This document shows, piece by piece, positions 1 through 8,495 of a stretch of DNA of 64,000 bases; the first letter of the stretch is position 1; each line of letters begins with the position of its first letter. Made by a program: the position numbers and the translations under genes. The DNA lies in assembly GCA_050251195.1 (NCBI GenBank), contig JBFWNG010000003.1, positions 1-64,000 on the forward strand, given 5' to 3'. The notes under the pieces were generated by a model. The model did not search any database, had not been told where the DNA came from, and worked only from the letters and a program-made list of their open reading frames with translations. Source of the stretch: JBFWNG01 sp050251195. GTDB lineage: Bacteria; Bdellovibrionota_B; Oligoflexia; Oligoflexales; Oligoflexaceae.

Positions 1-440
<440 letters not shown>

Positions 441-905
441 ATGAGGACAGGTGAAATCGATTTACAGGTGGCAAGAACCATCGGACACGTTATGCGGATT
501 CTCGAAGATCTGCTGGGTAACCAATCCAACTGGTCATCGATACGCAGCGCGGTGTTGAAATGCATCAATGAAATTCGAAACACAGTAGTAGAAAGACCAC
601 CCGACGGTACTATTGATTTAGTCACTAACATGGGTTTCCTAATGGAAGCGCTCGAAGCCATGGCAGGGGAACATCCACGATGGGAGTTCATACGTCACGT
701 GGTTTTGAAGCGAGTGAATGGACTAGCAAAAGCGATTAACGAGATCGAGTGCCGAGACAATAACGGCAAGGAAAGGAAGGGTCATACGGATGGAACAAAA
801 AGAGGCAGAAACCAAGCAGCATACCAAGGGGGACAAGGACTACCTATTGTCGAAACACGCGAACCAGCTCATCCGGGAAAGTGGGATTTCACCCGAAATC
901 CTTGA
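441..905 (+). CDS. Small protein with two copies of a ~45-residue repeat, unknown function
   Basis: I do not recognise this 154-residue protein. Residues about 4-49 and 56-99 are two copies of one unit: both begin G-x-I-D-L and share G-x-x-M-x-x-L-E, a single Trp, and the block I-R-x-x-V-L-K-x-x-N. That ancestral duplication in one frame argues that the ORF is real, and that the opposite-strand ORF here is a shadow. A GGAAAGG ribosome binding site lies before the ATG. The last ~39 residues overlap the start of the primase gene by 116 bases and look unstructured, so only the first ~110 residues may matter. As the first gene of the replication cassette it could be a small DNA-binding or regulatory protein, but that is a guess. 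Confidence 0.55.
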   Translation: MRTGEIDLQVARTIGHVMRILEDLLGNQSNWSSIRSAVLKCINEIRNTVVERPPDGTIDLVTNMGFLMEALEAMAGEHPRWEFIRHVVLKRVNGLAKAINEIECRDNNGKERKGHTDGTKRGRNQAAYQGGQGLPIVETREPAHPGKWDFTRNP

Positions 906-3534
906 GAAAGCAAATATATTTTCAATCGATGACGATAAGGCTCGAAAAAGTAGTCTTGCGCCAGGAGGTGGAATTGTTTTTCCATACCTTACACTGGACG
1001 GCCAGGCATCGGGATATCGGGTACGTTTAGATAGTCCTATTGTAAGAGAAGATGGAACCCGTCAAAGATACCATCAACCCAAGGACTCATCTCTGACGTG
1101 CTATTTTCTCCCTGACGCCATAGACCTGATCAAATCAGCGGGCATTCCACTGATCATTGTTGAAGGAGAAAAGAAGCTCCATTGCATTGAGAGCATCAGC
1201 CATTTAGATGGCATTGCAAAGGTTGCATACCCCGGCTGCTGGAATGTCAAAAAGAAAGGCCATAAGGGACTGGGATCTCCGTGGGACGCAATTCCATTTA
1301 ATATGCGGACAGTATCGTTGGTCGTCGACACAAACTATTTCACCAATCCCAATGCTACTGCGGCCGGCGACTTTTTGCTTAAGGAGCTTTTCAACGGGGG
1401 AGCCAAAGTATCGCTAGTCGACCTGAGATCAGCCTACTCGGACGGTAAGTGTCCGAAGGAAGTGAAGCCTGATGATCTTGTTACTGACCTCGGTGCCGAA
1501 GCACTTTTGGAGTGCCTTAAGAAACCTGTCTGGACGTTCTACAAGAACAACCGTTTTCTAAAGTCGATGCCAAAGACAGAGGACGAAATTCTTGCTCTGC
1601 TTCGATCATTAATTCTACTCCCGAAATTAGAAATCGACGCCATCATCAATGAAATTAGAGCCAAAGGTCAGTTTAGGATTGAACCGCTTCGAGACCTGTT
1701 TGAAAAGGCAGCTTTGGAATGGAACGATCTCCGACCGAATAGACGAATGCCGAAGGGGGTGGTTCACACCATCGACATCAGCGATTCCATTCCGAAGGCT
1801 CAAGTACTCAGCAACATTGCTGACAGGCTCCTTGAAATCGGGAGCTGCTACCGCTTTGGCTCAGATCTTGTTTACGTTGACGACGGAGAGCGCGACATTA
1901 TCGAACCATCGATGCTACCGGCGAGGCTTACGGACTTCGGCATCGAGGCAGTTAAGAAAAAGAAAGACGGGCTAGGATATGCTTTTCTGCCAGAGAGTCA
2001 TGCGAAAGGCTTTTTTTATAGTAAGCGGACAATGGTTCGGTTTAAGGAAATAGCGCTATTTACTGACGTCCCCACCTATGACCGCAACTGGCGATTAATC
2101 AAACCTGGTTACGATGCCGATGAGAAAATATTTTACACCGGGCGTGAGATTATTCCCGTGCAATCTCATAAGGAGATTGGCGCGGTAGTAAATAGCATGC
2201 TGTTTAAGGATCAGGCCTCGAAGGCAAATTTCGTGGCAACGATGCTGACAAGTATCTTACGTAACCGATACCGTGGAAATCGACCCTTCGTTCCAACAAC
2301 AGGCAACCGTCCTCAAATTGGCAAGTCGTACGCGGTCAAAATTATCTCTCTGATCGCCGAAGGAATGTTACCTAAGTCGATATCCTTTCACGTAAACCAA
2401 GAGGAGTTCGAAAAACAGATCGGTGCGATTATTCGAAGTCGTGACATCCTGCTTATCGACAACGTGAAGAGCGCGAGGCCCATTGATTCGCCAGTGTTAG
2501 AGCGACTCGTCACCGATGATCCTATGAGTTTTAGGCTTTTAGGAAGGAGCGAGAACATATCTCGGCCCAATACGGTACTTGTGATGGTAACTATGAACGA
2601 TGCCCAGTTTAGCAGGGATTTGATCACACGCAGTCTCCCTGTCGAGTTCTTTCTCGATGAGTCAGTCGATCCGTCCGCCTATAGATTCGGCAATGATCTT
2701 ATCTTGGAGCACGTCGCAGCAAACCGCTTCAGGATTCTTCAGGAACTTTGCGGAATGGTTGAACTTTGGAAAGCTAAGGGATTTCCCCATTATGAAGGCC
2801 CTTTCCGCTTTCGTGAATGGGCCAAGGAAGTCGGAGGTATTGTCGTTGCAAACGGGTTCAATGAATTCCTGCAGAACTTGGAGTCAGCATCCGCCGGTTA
2901 CGACAAGGCATCCCGCGAAGTCGGAGAAATGTTTAGTAGTGTGCTCAACAAGAACATGACGGCAAATGCACTAATCAAGCTATGTTGTGATGAAGATCTT
3001 TTTGCTGACGTACGCACTTCAGTGAGGCCACCAACTGTTTTGTCGGCGCTGTTACGGCGCTATGTTGGAAAGACGTTACCGTTGCCTGATGGTCGTCGTT
3101 TCCGGATAGCGGAAGATTATGACCCCGGACAAAAAGTGAAGATTTACAGGGCCGAAGCTATAGAGGTTCGAAGCGTCATGGGTCTTTCTACGGGGACCGC
3201 CGGGACCACCGGGGACCTGGATATGCTGAGTCCCCGCGTTGTAACGGTCCGTAATGAAACGGACAAAGAAGCTCCGCCGGGGATTCCGGGTACAGAGACC
3301 GGACCTGCGAGCGAAACTGAAACTGCGGGTCTTGGGGACGACGAAACGATTTGGCCCCAGAACCCTCGGACAGTCCCCGGAATCCCCGGTACCAACCGGA
3401 AGTTGCTGTCACAAAAAGGGGAATCCAGCCGGGTACCTACTAAATCGGTGACCCCGTCAGTACCCGCACTGCCACCGGTGTCCCCGGAATTTAATGAGCC
3501 GCAATCGACTGATGTGAACGGGTTGGAGTGGTGA
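790..3534 (+). CDS. TOPRIM (DUF3854-like) primase fused to an AAA-type helicase domain
   Basis: This 914-residue protein probably starts replication of the element. Residues ~18-210 look like a DUF3854/TOPRIM module: V-E-G-E-K at 124-128, then a VVDTN stretch at 178-182 where related proteins usually have a DxD pair. The middle holds a nucleotide-binding site of the N-x-P-x-x-GKS type, a Walker B-like LLIDN, a sensor-like VTMND and the arginine-containing TRSLPVEF, as in helicases of phage and plasmid primases. The C-terminal ~130 residues are Pro/Gly/Thr-rich and disordered, with repeated GIPGT. The ATG at 790 has a good AAGGAAGGG site upstream. One base separates the stop from the polymerase start, so the two are surely co-translated. 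The domain order is seen; the primase role is inference from families. Confidence 0.75.
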   Translation: MEQKEAETKQHTKGDKDYLLSKHANQLIRESGISPEILEKANIFSIDDDKARKSSLAPGGGIVFPYLTLDGQASGYRVRLDSPIVREDGTRQRYHQPKDSSLTCYFLPDAIDLIKSAGIPLIIVEGEKKLHCIESISHLDGIAKVAYPGCWNVKKKGHKGLGSPWDAIPFNMRTVSLVVDTNYFTNPNATAAGDFLLKELFNGGAKVSLVDLRSAYSDGKCPKEVKPDDLVTDLGAEALLECLKKPVWTFYKNNRFLKSMPKTEDEILALLRSLILLPKLEIDAIINEIRAKGQFRIEPLRDLFEKAALEWNDLRPNRRMPKGVVHTIDISDSIPKAQVLSNIADRLLEIGSCYRFGSDLVYVDDGERDIIEPSMLPARLTDFGIEAVKKKKDGLGYAFLPESHAKGFFYSKRTMVRFKEIALFTDVPTYDRNWRLIKPGYDADEKIFYTGREIIPVQSHKEIGAVVNSMLFKDQASKANFVATMLTSILRNRYRGNRPFVPTTGNRPQIGKSYAVKIISLIAEGMLPKSISFHVNQEEFEKQIGAIIRSRDILLIDNVKSARPIDSPVLERLVTDDPMSFRLLGRSENISRPNTVLVMVTMNDAQFSRDLITRSLPVEFFLDESVDPSAYRFGNDLILEHVAANRFRILQELCGMVELWKAKGFPHYEGPFRFREWAKEVGGIVVANGFNEFLQNLESASAGYDKASREVGEMFSSVLNKNMTANALIKLCCDEDLFADVRTSVRPPTVLSALLRRYVGKTLPLPDGRRFRIAEDYDPGQKVKIYRAEAIEVRSVMGLSTGTAGTTGDLDMLSPRVVTVRNETDKEAPPGIPGTETGPASETETAGLGDDETIWPQNPRTVPGIPGTNRKLLSQKGESSRVPTKSVTPSVPALPPVSPEFNEPQSTDVNGLEW
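3180..3500 (+). repeat. GC-rich degenerate repeat in the 3' end of the primase gene
   Basis: Copies of GGGGACC or its reverse complement recur in both orientations at 3192, 3211, 3230, 3334, 3373 and 3480. The blocks CCGGGGATTCCGGGTAC (3277-3293) and GTCCCCGGAATCCCCGGTAC (3373-3392) form an inverted pair. They encode the disordered GIPGT-rich tail. This could be an iteron-like origin embedded in the replication gene, or simply a repeat-driven linker. Confidence 0.45.
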
Positions 3535-3535
3535 C

Positions 3536-5635
3536 ATGTCCAGACAACATCTGCTCTTCGATGGAAAGTTCTACCCTTGCAAAGCCTGGCAACCTGCGGA
3601 CGGGAATATCGGTCCTTTTGCTTACGATAGTGAAACGACATCGATCGAGCCGGGGAAGATTCCTGACTTCATTATTGGTTCCGCCTATAATGGCAGCACA
3701 GTTTTCTTCGTCACTAGGGACAGGCTTCTAGAGTTTTTCGTCAGCCAAAATGCCAATCGAATCTATTTGGCGAACGCTGCCTTTGATATTCCGGTTGCAG
3801 AAAAATTATGTGGCCCATTGCACCGGCTGCTCGACGAAGAACGAATTGTTGACACCTTGCTTCTTAAACAGCTGGTAAATATCGCCACGCAGGGAACACA
3901 CCGGCCCATTCCGAGTCTCGATAGGCTAGCGCTTGAGTATATTGGCGTAGATCTGCCCAAGGATGTTAAGAGTTCGGACGGTCACGAGATACGCACAACA
4001 TTCTCGCGCTTCCTGAAACCGGACATGACAGTCAACTATGGTGGTATCCCTTTCGAATACTTGCAGTATGCCGGCGCCGATGCCGTCGCTACTTATTTCG
4101 TCGCCCAAAAAATGTTATGCGAGGCATCGGAACTATCTCGCCAGCATGGTGTTAGCGAGGCCAAGCTATTATCGCAGCCTCTACAGGCAAAGGCGGCGTA
4201 TGCACTTTCTTACGTATCAAATCATGGAATGTCTGTCGATTTGGCGCGGGTGGGCAAAGAGACGTCTGCTCTGAATGCGGAAAACGAGGAGCTTCGACAG
4301 AAGCTTGTAAAGCTCGGTTGGAAATATCCCGGGGACGGCATATCCAACAACCTGAGGGCTATTCTCGAACAATTGGACATTGAAAACAACCTTGGTCTGT
4401 CAAGGACTCCAACAGGCAAGATCGCTGCGTCAGTCGATGCCCTGGAAAAACATTTGCGAATTCCATTTATTGAGACTTGGCTGCGCTACGCCAAGAATAA
4501 AAAGATTCTCCAGTTTTTGAAATACGACAAACCTCGCATCCATCCGAGATTTGGTACTCTTGTTTCCACGGGTCGAACTAGTTCGTCCAACCCCAATTTC
4601 CAGAACCTTCCCCGCGACTCAAGGGTTCGATCGGTTTTTGTACCGGCTCCAGGTTACGTCTTTCTAGATGTGGACTATTCGCAGATTGAACTGAGAACAC
4701 TGTCACAGATCACCTATCGCAAGTATGGGGCAAGCCGAATGCGCGATCTTCTTAACGATGGGGTCGACCTTCATAAATTTTTTGCAGCAAAAATTACCGG
4801 CAAGGGGGTCGAAGAGATCACCAAGGATGAGCGGTCAAAAGCGAAAGCCTGCAATTTCGGATTTCCTGGTGGTCTTGGCCTGAAGAGTTTTATGAATTAC
4901 GCGGCGGCAAATTATCAACAGTTCCTTGATGAGGCAGAGGCTGGGGCGCTTAAAGATTCCTGGCTGGATACTTTTCCCGAGATCAAAGAGTATTTGGCGT
5001 TCGATGAAATGGAACTTCTGAAAAATTCGGGGCTGCTTTCCTCATGCGGTGACTACCCGGGTTTGGGGGGTGAAAATGCGAGACTGTGGGCCTTTAGACG
5101 TATTATTTCAGGTGAACAAACCACCAAGACGTGGCAGCGAGAGTATTCTTTTGACGAGATCGAGTGGGCATTTCAGATCATCGAGAACGTCGAGTTCCCT
5201 GGCAAAGAGCGATTCGAGAAAGCCATTGCCAAGCGCCGTGGACTGCCTCGCTTGTGGAAGAATTTCGCACTGTCACTTTGTTACGTTGTTTTCGATTCGG
5301 GACGCGTGCAAGCGAATGTCGGCTATGCGGATAGCAAAAACAATCCATTTCAGGGTCTTGCGGCCGATGGTGCAAAGGAGGGTTTGTACGATTTGATAAA
5401 AGCCGGCTATCGCGTCGTCAACTTCATCCACGATGAATACTTGATAGAAGTCCCTCTCGACGCTGACCTCAACTACGTTCAGTCCGACATCGAAGCTCGC
5501 TTGATCGCTGCAATGAGCAAGCATTGCCCCGACGTCAGGATCGAAGTCGAGTCGGATTGGATGGACTGCTGGCAAAAAGATGGGAACCAGATTCTTAGCA
5601 ATGATGGAAGGCTCCTTCCAAAGCGGGTCAAGTGA
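3536..5635 (+). CDS. Family A DNA polymerase with 3'-5' exonuclease, phage type
   Basis: This 699-residue enzyme is a replicative PolA without the 5'-nuclease domain, as in many phages. The proofreading exonuclease is intact: D31-x-E33, then N-A-A-F-D and Y-A-G-A-D. Polymerase motif A is DYSQIELR with D380. Motif B has R433, K437 and F441 (the O-helix Phe position), followed by F-G-F-P-G-G, so the usual Tyr four residues on is replaced by Gly. Motif C is H632-D633-E634. The NPFQGLAADGAK stretch is typical of phage PolA. It follows the primase gene by one base, so both probably form a self-contained replisome for the element. Confident as to family; the biological role is inferred. Confidence 0.93.
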   Translation: MSRQHLLFDGKFYPCKAWQPADGNIGPFAYDSETTSIEPGKIPDFIIGSAYNGSTVFFVTRDRLLEFFVSQNANRIYLANAAFDIPVAEKLCGPLHRLLDEERIVDTLLLKQLVNIATQGTHRPIPSLDRLALEYIGVDLPKDVKSSDGHEIRTTFSRFLKPDMTVNYGGIPFEYLQYAGADAVATYFVAQKMLCEASELSRQHGVSEAKLLSQPLQAKAAYALSYVSNHGMSVDLARVGKETSALNAENEELRQKLVKLGWKYPGDGISNNLRAILEQLDIENNLGLSRTPTGKIAASVDALEKHLRIPFIETWLRYAKNKKILQFLKYDKPRIHPRFGTLVSTGRTSSSNPNFQNLPRDSRVRSVFVPAPGYVFLDVDYSQIELRTLSQITYRKYGASRMRDLLNDGVDLHKFFAAKITGKGVEEITKDERSKAKACNFGFPGGLGLKSFMNYAAANYQQFLDEAEAGALKDSWLDTFPEIKEYLAFDEMELLKNSGLLSSCGDYPGLGGENARLWAFRRIISGEQTTKTWQREYSFDEIEWAFQIIENVEFPGKERFEKAIAKRRGLPRLWKNFALSLCYVVFDSGRVQANVGYADSKNNPFQGLAADGAKEGLYDLIKAGYRVVNFIHDEYLIEVPLDADLNYVQSDIEARLIAAMSKHCPDVRIEVESDWMDCWQKDGNQILSNDGRLLPKRVK

Positions 5636-5705
5636 AACGGTATGGCATGGAACGGTTAACCAAAGGGTCGGGCGGGGGCGGTGAACGCCAATGTAGTGTG
5701 ACAGG

Positions 5706-5734
5706 AAAGGAGGTGTGCCATGAGTAATGGATGA
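5706..5734 (+). promoter_or_regulatory. Strong ribosome binding site with 4-codon leader ORF
   Basis: AAAGGAGG at 5706-5713 sits 6 bases before an ATG at 5720. That ATG opens a four-codon ORF (MSNG, stop at 5732-5734), which overlaps the ATG at 5727 of the zinc-ribbon gene in another frame. Translation of the downstream gene may therefore rely on reinitiation or coupling, or the ribosome may use the second ATG directly with a long spacer. Confidence 0.45.
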
Positions 5735-6101
5735 TCTAGAAAGTTGCCCTCCCAGTAGCCGGCCCGATAAAGTGCTGACCAAGATATGCCGGGAATGCGG
5801 TATAAGCAGATCGTTGGCTAATTTTAGCAAGAAGGGCAAGAACAGTTATCGTTCTTACTGTAAGACCTGCAACAACAATATATGTAGATCAAAAAAGTTA
5901 AGCAAGACTAGTCGGCTGATCGTCGAAGATATCCCCGTTGAAATTGAGGTGGAAGAAAAACAGACGGGAGAGTGGGTGAGTGTTTTGTTGAGTCTAATGA
6001 AAGACCGGGGCATAATCAGTAATAGTTCTAAGGCTGAAGAAGAAATTGATATCGACGTTCTCTTAAAGAGAGGGTCATCCCTCAACGAGTTCGTCAACTG
6101 A
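5727..6101 (+). CDS. Small zinc-ribbon protein of the mobile element
   Basis: This 124-residue protein has an N-terminal C-x2-C ... C-x2-C ribbon (C-R-E-C near residue 15 and C-K-T-C near 46) with an intervening N-F-S-K-K-G and S-Y motif. That is the layout of the ribbon found in phage recombination endonuclease VII and HNH-type proteins. No nuclease His-Asn core follows. The C-terminal half is acidic (V-E-I-E-V-E-E-K and E-E-E-I-D-I-D-V), so the protein looks like a ribbon plus an acidic partner-binding tail. It lies 10 bases before the recombinase gene and may be an accessory or directionality factor. That role is inference from position alone. Confidence 0.6.
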   Translation: MDDLESCPPSSRPDKVLTKICRECGISRSLANFSKKGKNSYRSYCKTCNNNICRSKKLSKTSRLIVEDIPVEIEVEEKQTGEWVSVLLSLMKDRGIISNSSKAEEEIDIDVLLKRGSSLNEFVN

Positions 6102-6111
6102 TGGGACCATC

Positions 6112-7755
6112 ATGCGCAAAGTCGCAATATACGCCCGAGTATCCACCGACGAACAAGCTAAAGTTGAAGAAGGCTCAATAAAGAACCAGCTCGAAGCTCT
6201 TGATCGGTGGGTACGAGGAGAAAACCTCAAATACGATGGCAAATGGGGTCAAATAACTGATTCCTATGTGGATGACGGTTATTCTGGGAAGGACCTCAGG
6301 CGACCACAAGTTCGCCGCCTCCTTTCGGATATTGCAAAGGGAAAAGTCGACACCGTGATTATGACTGAAGTCTCCCGATTGAGTAGGTCAGTCAGGGATT
6401 GGATAGATCTCCGCGCTTTTTTCGACGACCGAGAAGCCGCCTTTATCACGCTTCGGCAAAACTTCGATACATCAACGGCGATGGGAAGAGCAATGTTGAG
6501 CTTCGCCATCGAGTTCTCGCAGCTTGAACGTGAGCAGACCGCCGAGCGTGTGAAAGCTAGCTGTTACGCTCGTGCGAACCGTGGCCTTAGAACGGGGGGC
6601 GTCGCCCCATATGGATTCAACCTCACGGACAAACCCGGCCATCTTCAGATCGATGCTGCAAAGCAAATCCTTGCAGATGAGATCCTCGAGATAGTAGTCA
6701 ACCAGGCTGGCTTTTTAGGTAGAGCCGTTGAACTAATTAACGCGGCTGGGTACAAGCGCGAAGGCGGCGTTTCTTGGACTTCTAACTCCCTTGCAGGTTG
6801 GATTAGGAACCGCGGATTGATCGGGCAGCGAGAAGTTAATAGAAAAAACAAAAATAAGGACCAAGATAGATTATCAGAGTCCTTGAAGTATAGGGTAGTC
6901 CCGGCTGTATGGGAGCCCCTAGTGGACGAACAGAGGTGGATTCAGGCAAACGAGCTCCTTGATCGAAATTATCGCAAGTTAAAAGTTCCGAAATGGAAAT
7001 ATCATAATTACATTCTTACGGGTTTGATTGTATGTCCCAACGGTAAACGGCTCATTGGTGGGAGCGGTTGGGGACAGTCTGGAACCAAGTATGTCCATTA
7101 TAAACACCAAGAGAAGGAAGCTGGTAAATGTGGTTGCGGAATCCCCACCGTCTCTGCATCTAAGATCGAAGCTAAGGTCATTAGTGCGCTTAAGGGTCTT
7201 CTCAAACAACCTGAGGTTGTCGATGATTTGAGCAAAAAAGCGAATGAGGACCACAAATCTAAGAGACCTGACTACAAAGAATCTCTCTCGGGAGTGAAAC
7301 GAAGATTAGAAGGAATCGTCAAAAAGGTGGACGAGGCCACCGATCTGATCATGACTGCCAGTTCAGCAGAGGAAAAACGTATGTGGATGGAGAAAGCCCA
7401 ACGCCTCCAGCTTCAGAAGGAGGATTTGGAAAAAGAAATACGGTTCCTGACACAAGCGGCTGAAGATCATCGTAACGACGTCTTGAATCCCTCCGACATC
7501 AAGCAAGCTTTAAGCCGATTGGACGAAGAGTTCGATCATCTGCCTGTCGCAGCAAAACAATCGTTCCTTACTGCTATCCTCAGTAAAGTCACTGTGCTTC
7601 GAGAAAAAATTGTGGTGGGGATCAAAAATCCGGGCTTTTCGTTCGGAACCTTGGATGAGGCGTTATTTTCACCCTGTTACTCAGGGGGTCGCAGCATAGC
7701 CTACTATGATAAATGGCTCCTCAGGAGAGATTTGAACTCCCGACCCGGTGATTAA
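6112..7755 (+). CDS. Large serine recombinase (integrase)
   Basis: This 547-residue site-specific recombinase probably integrates and excises the element. The N-terminal resolvase domain has the catalytic Ser in Y-A-R-V-S-T (S11) and the downstream R-L-S-R-S helix. A recombinase domain follows (~160-270), then a degenerate zinc ribbon (C-P-N-G ... C-G-C-G), then a charged coiled coil (~390-450), the layout of large serine integrases. The last ~13 residues (W-L-L-R-R-D-L-N-S-R-P-G-D) are encoded by the antisense strand of tRNA-Asn, and the stop codon lies inside that gene. The natural end of the protein may therefore depend on the integration state. Confidence 0.92.
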   Translation: MRKVAIYARVSTDEQAKVEEGSIKNQLEALDRWVRGENLKYDGKWGQITDSYVDDGYSGKDLRRPQVRRLLSDIAKGKVDTVIMTEVSRLSRSVRDWIDLRAFFDDREAAFITLRQNFDTSTAMGRAMLSFAIEFSQLEREQTAERVKASCYARANRGLRTGGVAPYGFNLTDKPGHLQIDAAKQILADEILEIVVNQAGFLGRAVELINAAGYKREGGVSWTSNSLAGWIRNRGLIGQREVNRKNKNKDQDRLSESLKYRVVPAVWEPLVDEQRWIQANELLDRNYRKLKVPKWKYHNYILTGLIVCPNGKRLIGGSGWGQSGTKYVHYKHQEKEAGKCGCGIPTVSASKIEAKVISALKGLLKQPEVVDDLSKKANEDHKSKRPDYKESLSGVKRRLEGIVKKVDEATDLIMTASSAEEKRMWMEKAQRLQLQKEDLEKEIRFLTQAAEDHRNDVLNPSDIKQALSRLDEEFDHLPVAAKQSFLTAILSKVTVLREKIVVGIKNPGFSFGTLDEALFSPCYSGGRSIAYYDKWLLRRDLNSRPGD

Positions 7756-7788
7756 CAGTCACCTGCTCTACCCCTGAGCTACTGAGGA
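7714..7788 (-). tRNA. tRNA-Asn (GTT)
   Basis: Read on the minus strand, the acceptor stem is TCCTCAG/CTGAGGA (7782-7788 with 7718-7724). The D arm is GCTC/GAGC. The anticodon stem is GGTGA/TCACC around the loop CTGTTAA (anticodon GTT). The T arm has TTCAAAT. The discriminator is G and CCA is encoded at 7714-7716. The 3' part overlaps the end of the recombinase gene by 39 bases, which marks it as the attachment site of the element. Confidence 0.96.
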
Positions 7789-7806
7789 ATAATGCCTAGG
7801 ATGATT

Positions 7807-7835
7807 TGAGTACCGTTAAAGCAAAATCCTGTCAA
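7807..7835 (-). promoter_or_regulatory. Possible promoter of tRNA-Asn
   Basis: On the minus strand a perfect TTGACA (7830-7835) is followed, 17 bases on, by TACTCA (7807-7812), a weak -10. Transcription would start about 12 bases before the tRNA. The -35 match and the spacing are good but the -10 is poor. Confidence 0.45.
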
Positions 7836-7866
7836 GTGCATTATAACGCTTGAGAATTTCGGGAAG

Positions 7867-8388
7867 TTACTTTGTTAATTTTGGTGGAATTTTGGCGAGC
7901 GAGCTTGTGATAACATCGAGGAGATGATCAATCTCGAAAGGTTTGGTGATGTAGTGGCTGGCGCCGGCGGCGAAGCCTTTTTGAATATCCTCTTCGGTTT
8001 TTCGACCAGAGATGAAAATGAGGGGAACGGGACCGAGCAGATTGTTGCCCTTGATGATGCGGCACAGCTCGTAGCCGTCTACCCACGGGAGATTGACGTC
8101 GAGAAGGATCATGTCAAGTTTGGTTTTTTCGAGGATTTTGGAAAGGGCCATGCCGTCTTCCGCGAGAAGAACGGAGTAGCCGCTTTTCTCGAGGATGCGC
8201 TTCAGCGCGTTGCGGATGATTTCGTCGTCGTCCACGACCAGAATGGTGCTCGGCTCGGCGACTCGCGACAAATCTCGGAATTCAGCGAGGCTTACCACTT
8301 TGTCCGACGCAATTTTTCGTCGCTTCGCATCCATGATTTGGTTGCGAAGGGAGCCTTTTTTCCCACTTGATCCGGATTTTAAACCCAT
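7867..8388 (-). CDS. Stand-alone response regulator receiver protein
   Basis: A 173-residue protein with a basic N-terminal extension (~45 residues, rich in Lys, Arg and Ser) and one CheY-like receiver domain. The acidic pocket D53-D54, phospho-acceptor D97, switch Ser127 and invariant Lys149 are all present, so it should be phosphorylated. There is no output domain, so it must act by protein contacts. The basic N-terminal arm is unusual and might target a partner or nucleic acid. It is divergent from aroB, and no histidine kinase is adjacent. Confidence 0.9.
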   Translation of the reverse strand: MGLKSGSSGKKGSLRNQIMDAKRRKIASDKVVSLAEFRDLSRVAEPSTILVVDDDEIIRNALKRILEKSGYSVLLAEDGMALSKILEKTKLDMILLDVNLPWVDGYELCRIIKGNNLLGPVPLIFISGRKTEEDIQKGFAAGASHYITKPFEIDHLLDVITSSLAKIPPKLTK

Positions 8389-8495
8389 TTATAAGAACCT
8401 CGGACTGACGTTTCCAGCGATAGATTAGTCTTCGACCATTGAGACAAAAACTTTACTCGTCCCGGCTCCTAAGAGACTAAAATTCTAGAAAAATT

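Noticed and set aside
5273..5839. Open frame of 188 codons on the minus strand over the end of the polymerase gene
   Set aside because: Opposite a polymerase with intact motif C; it would also cross the next gene start. No recognisable domain.
7807..7835. Possible left att site or remnant tRNA end within the element
   Set aside because: I looked for a second copy of the tRNA 3' end in 1-7700 and saw none; this sequence is only a promoter candidate.
7924..8370. Open frame of 148 codons antisense to the receiver gene
   Set aside because: The receiver domain on the other strand has all phosphorylation residues; the frame is a codon-usage shadow.
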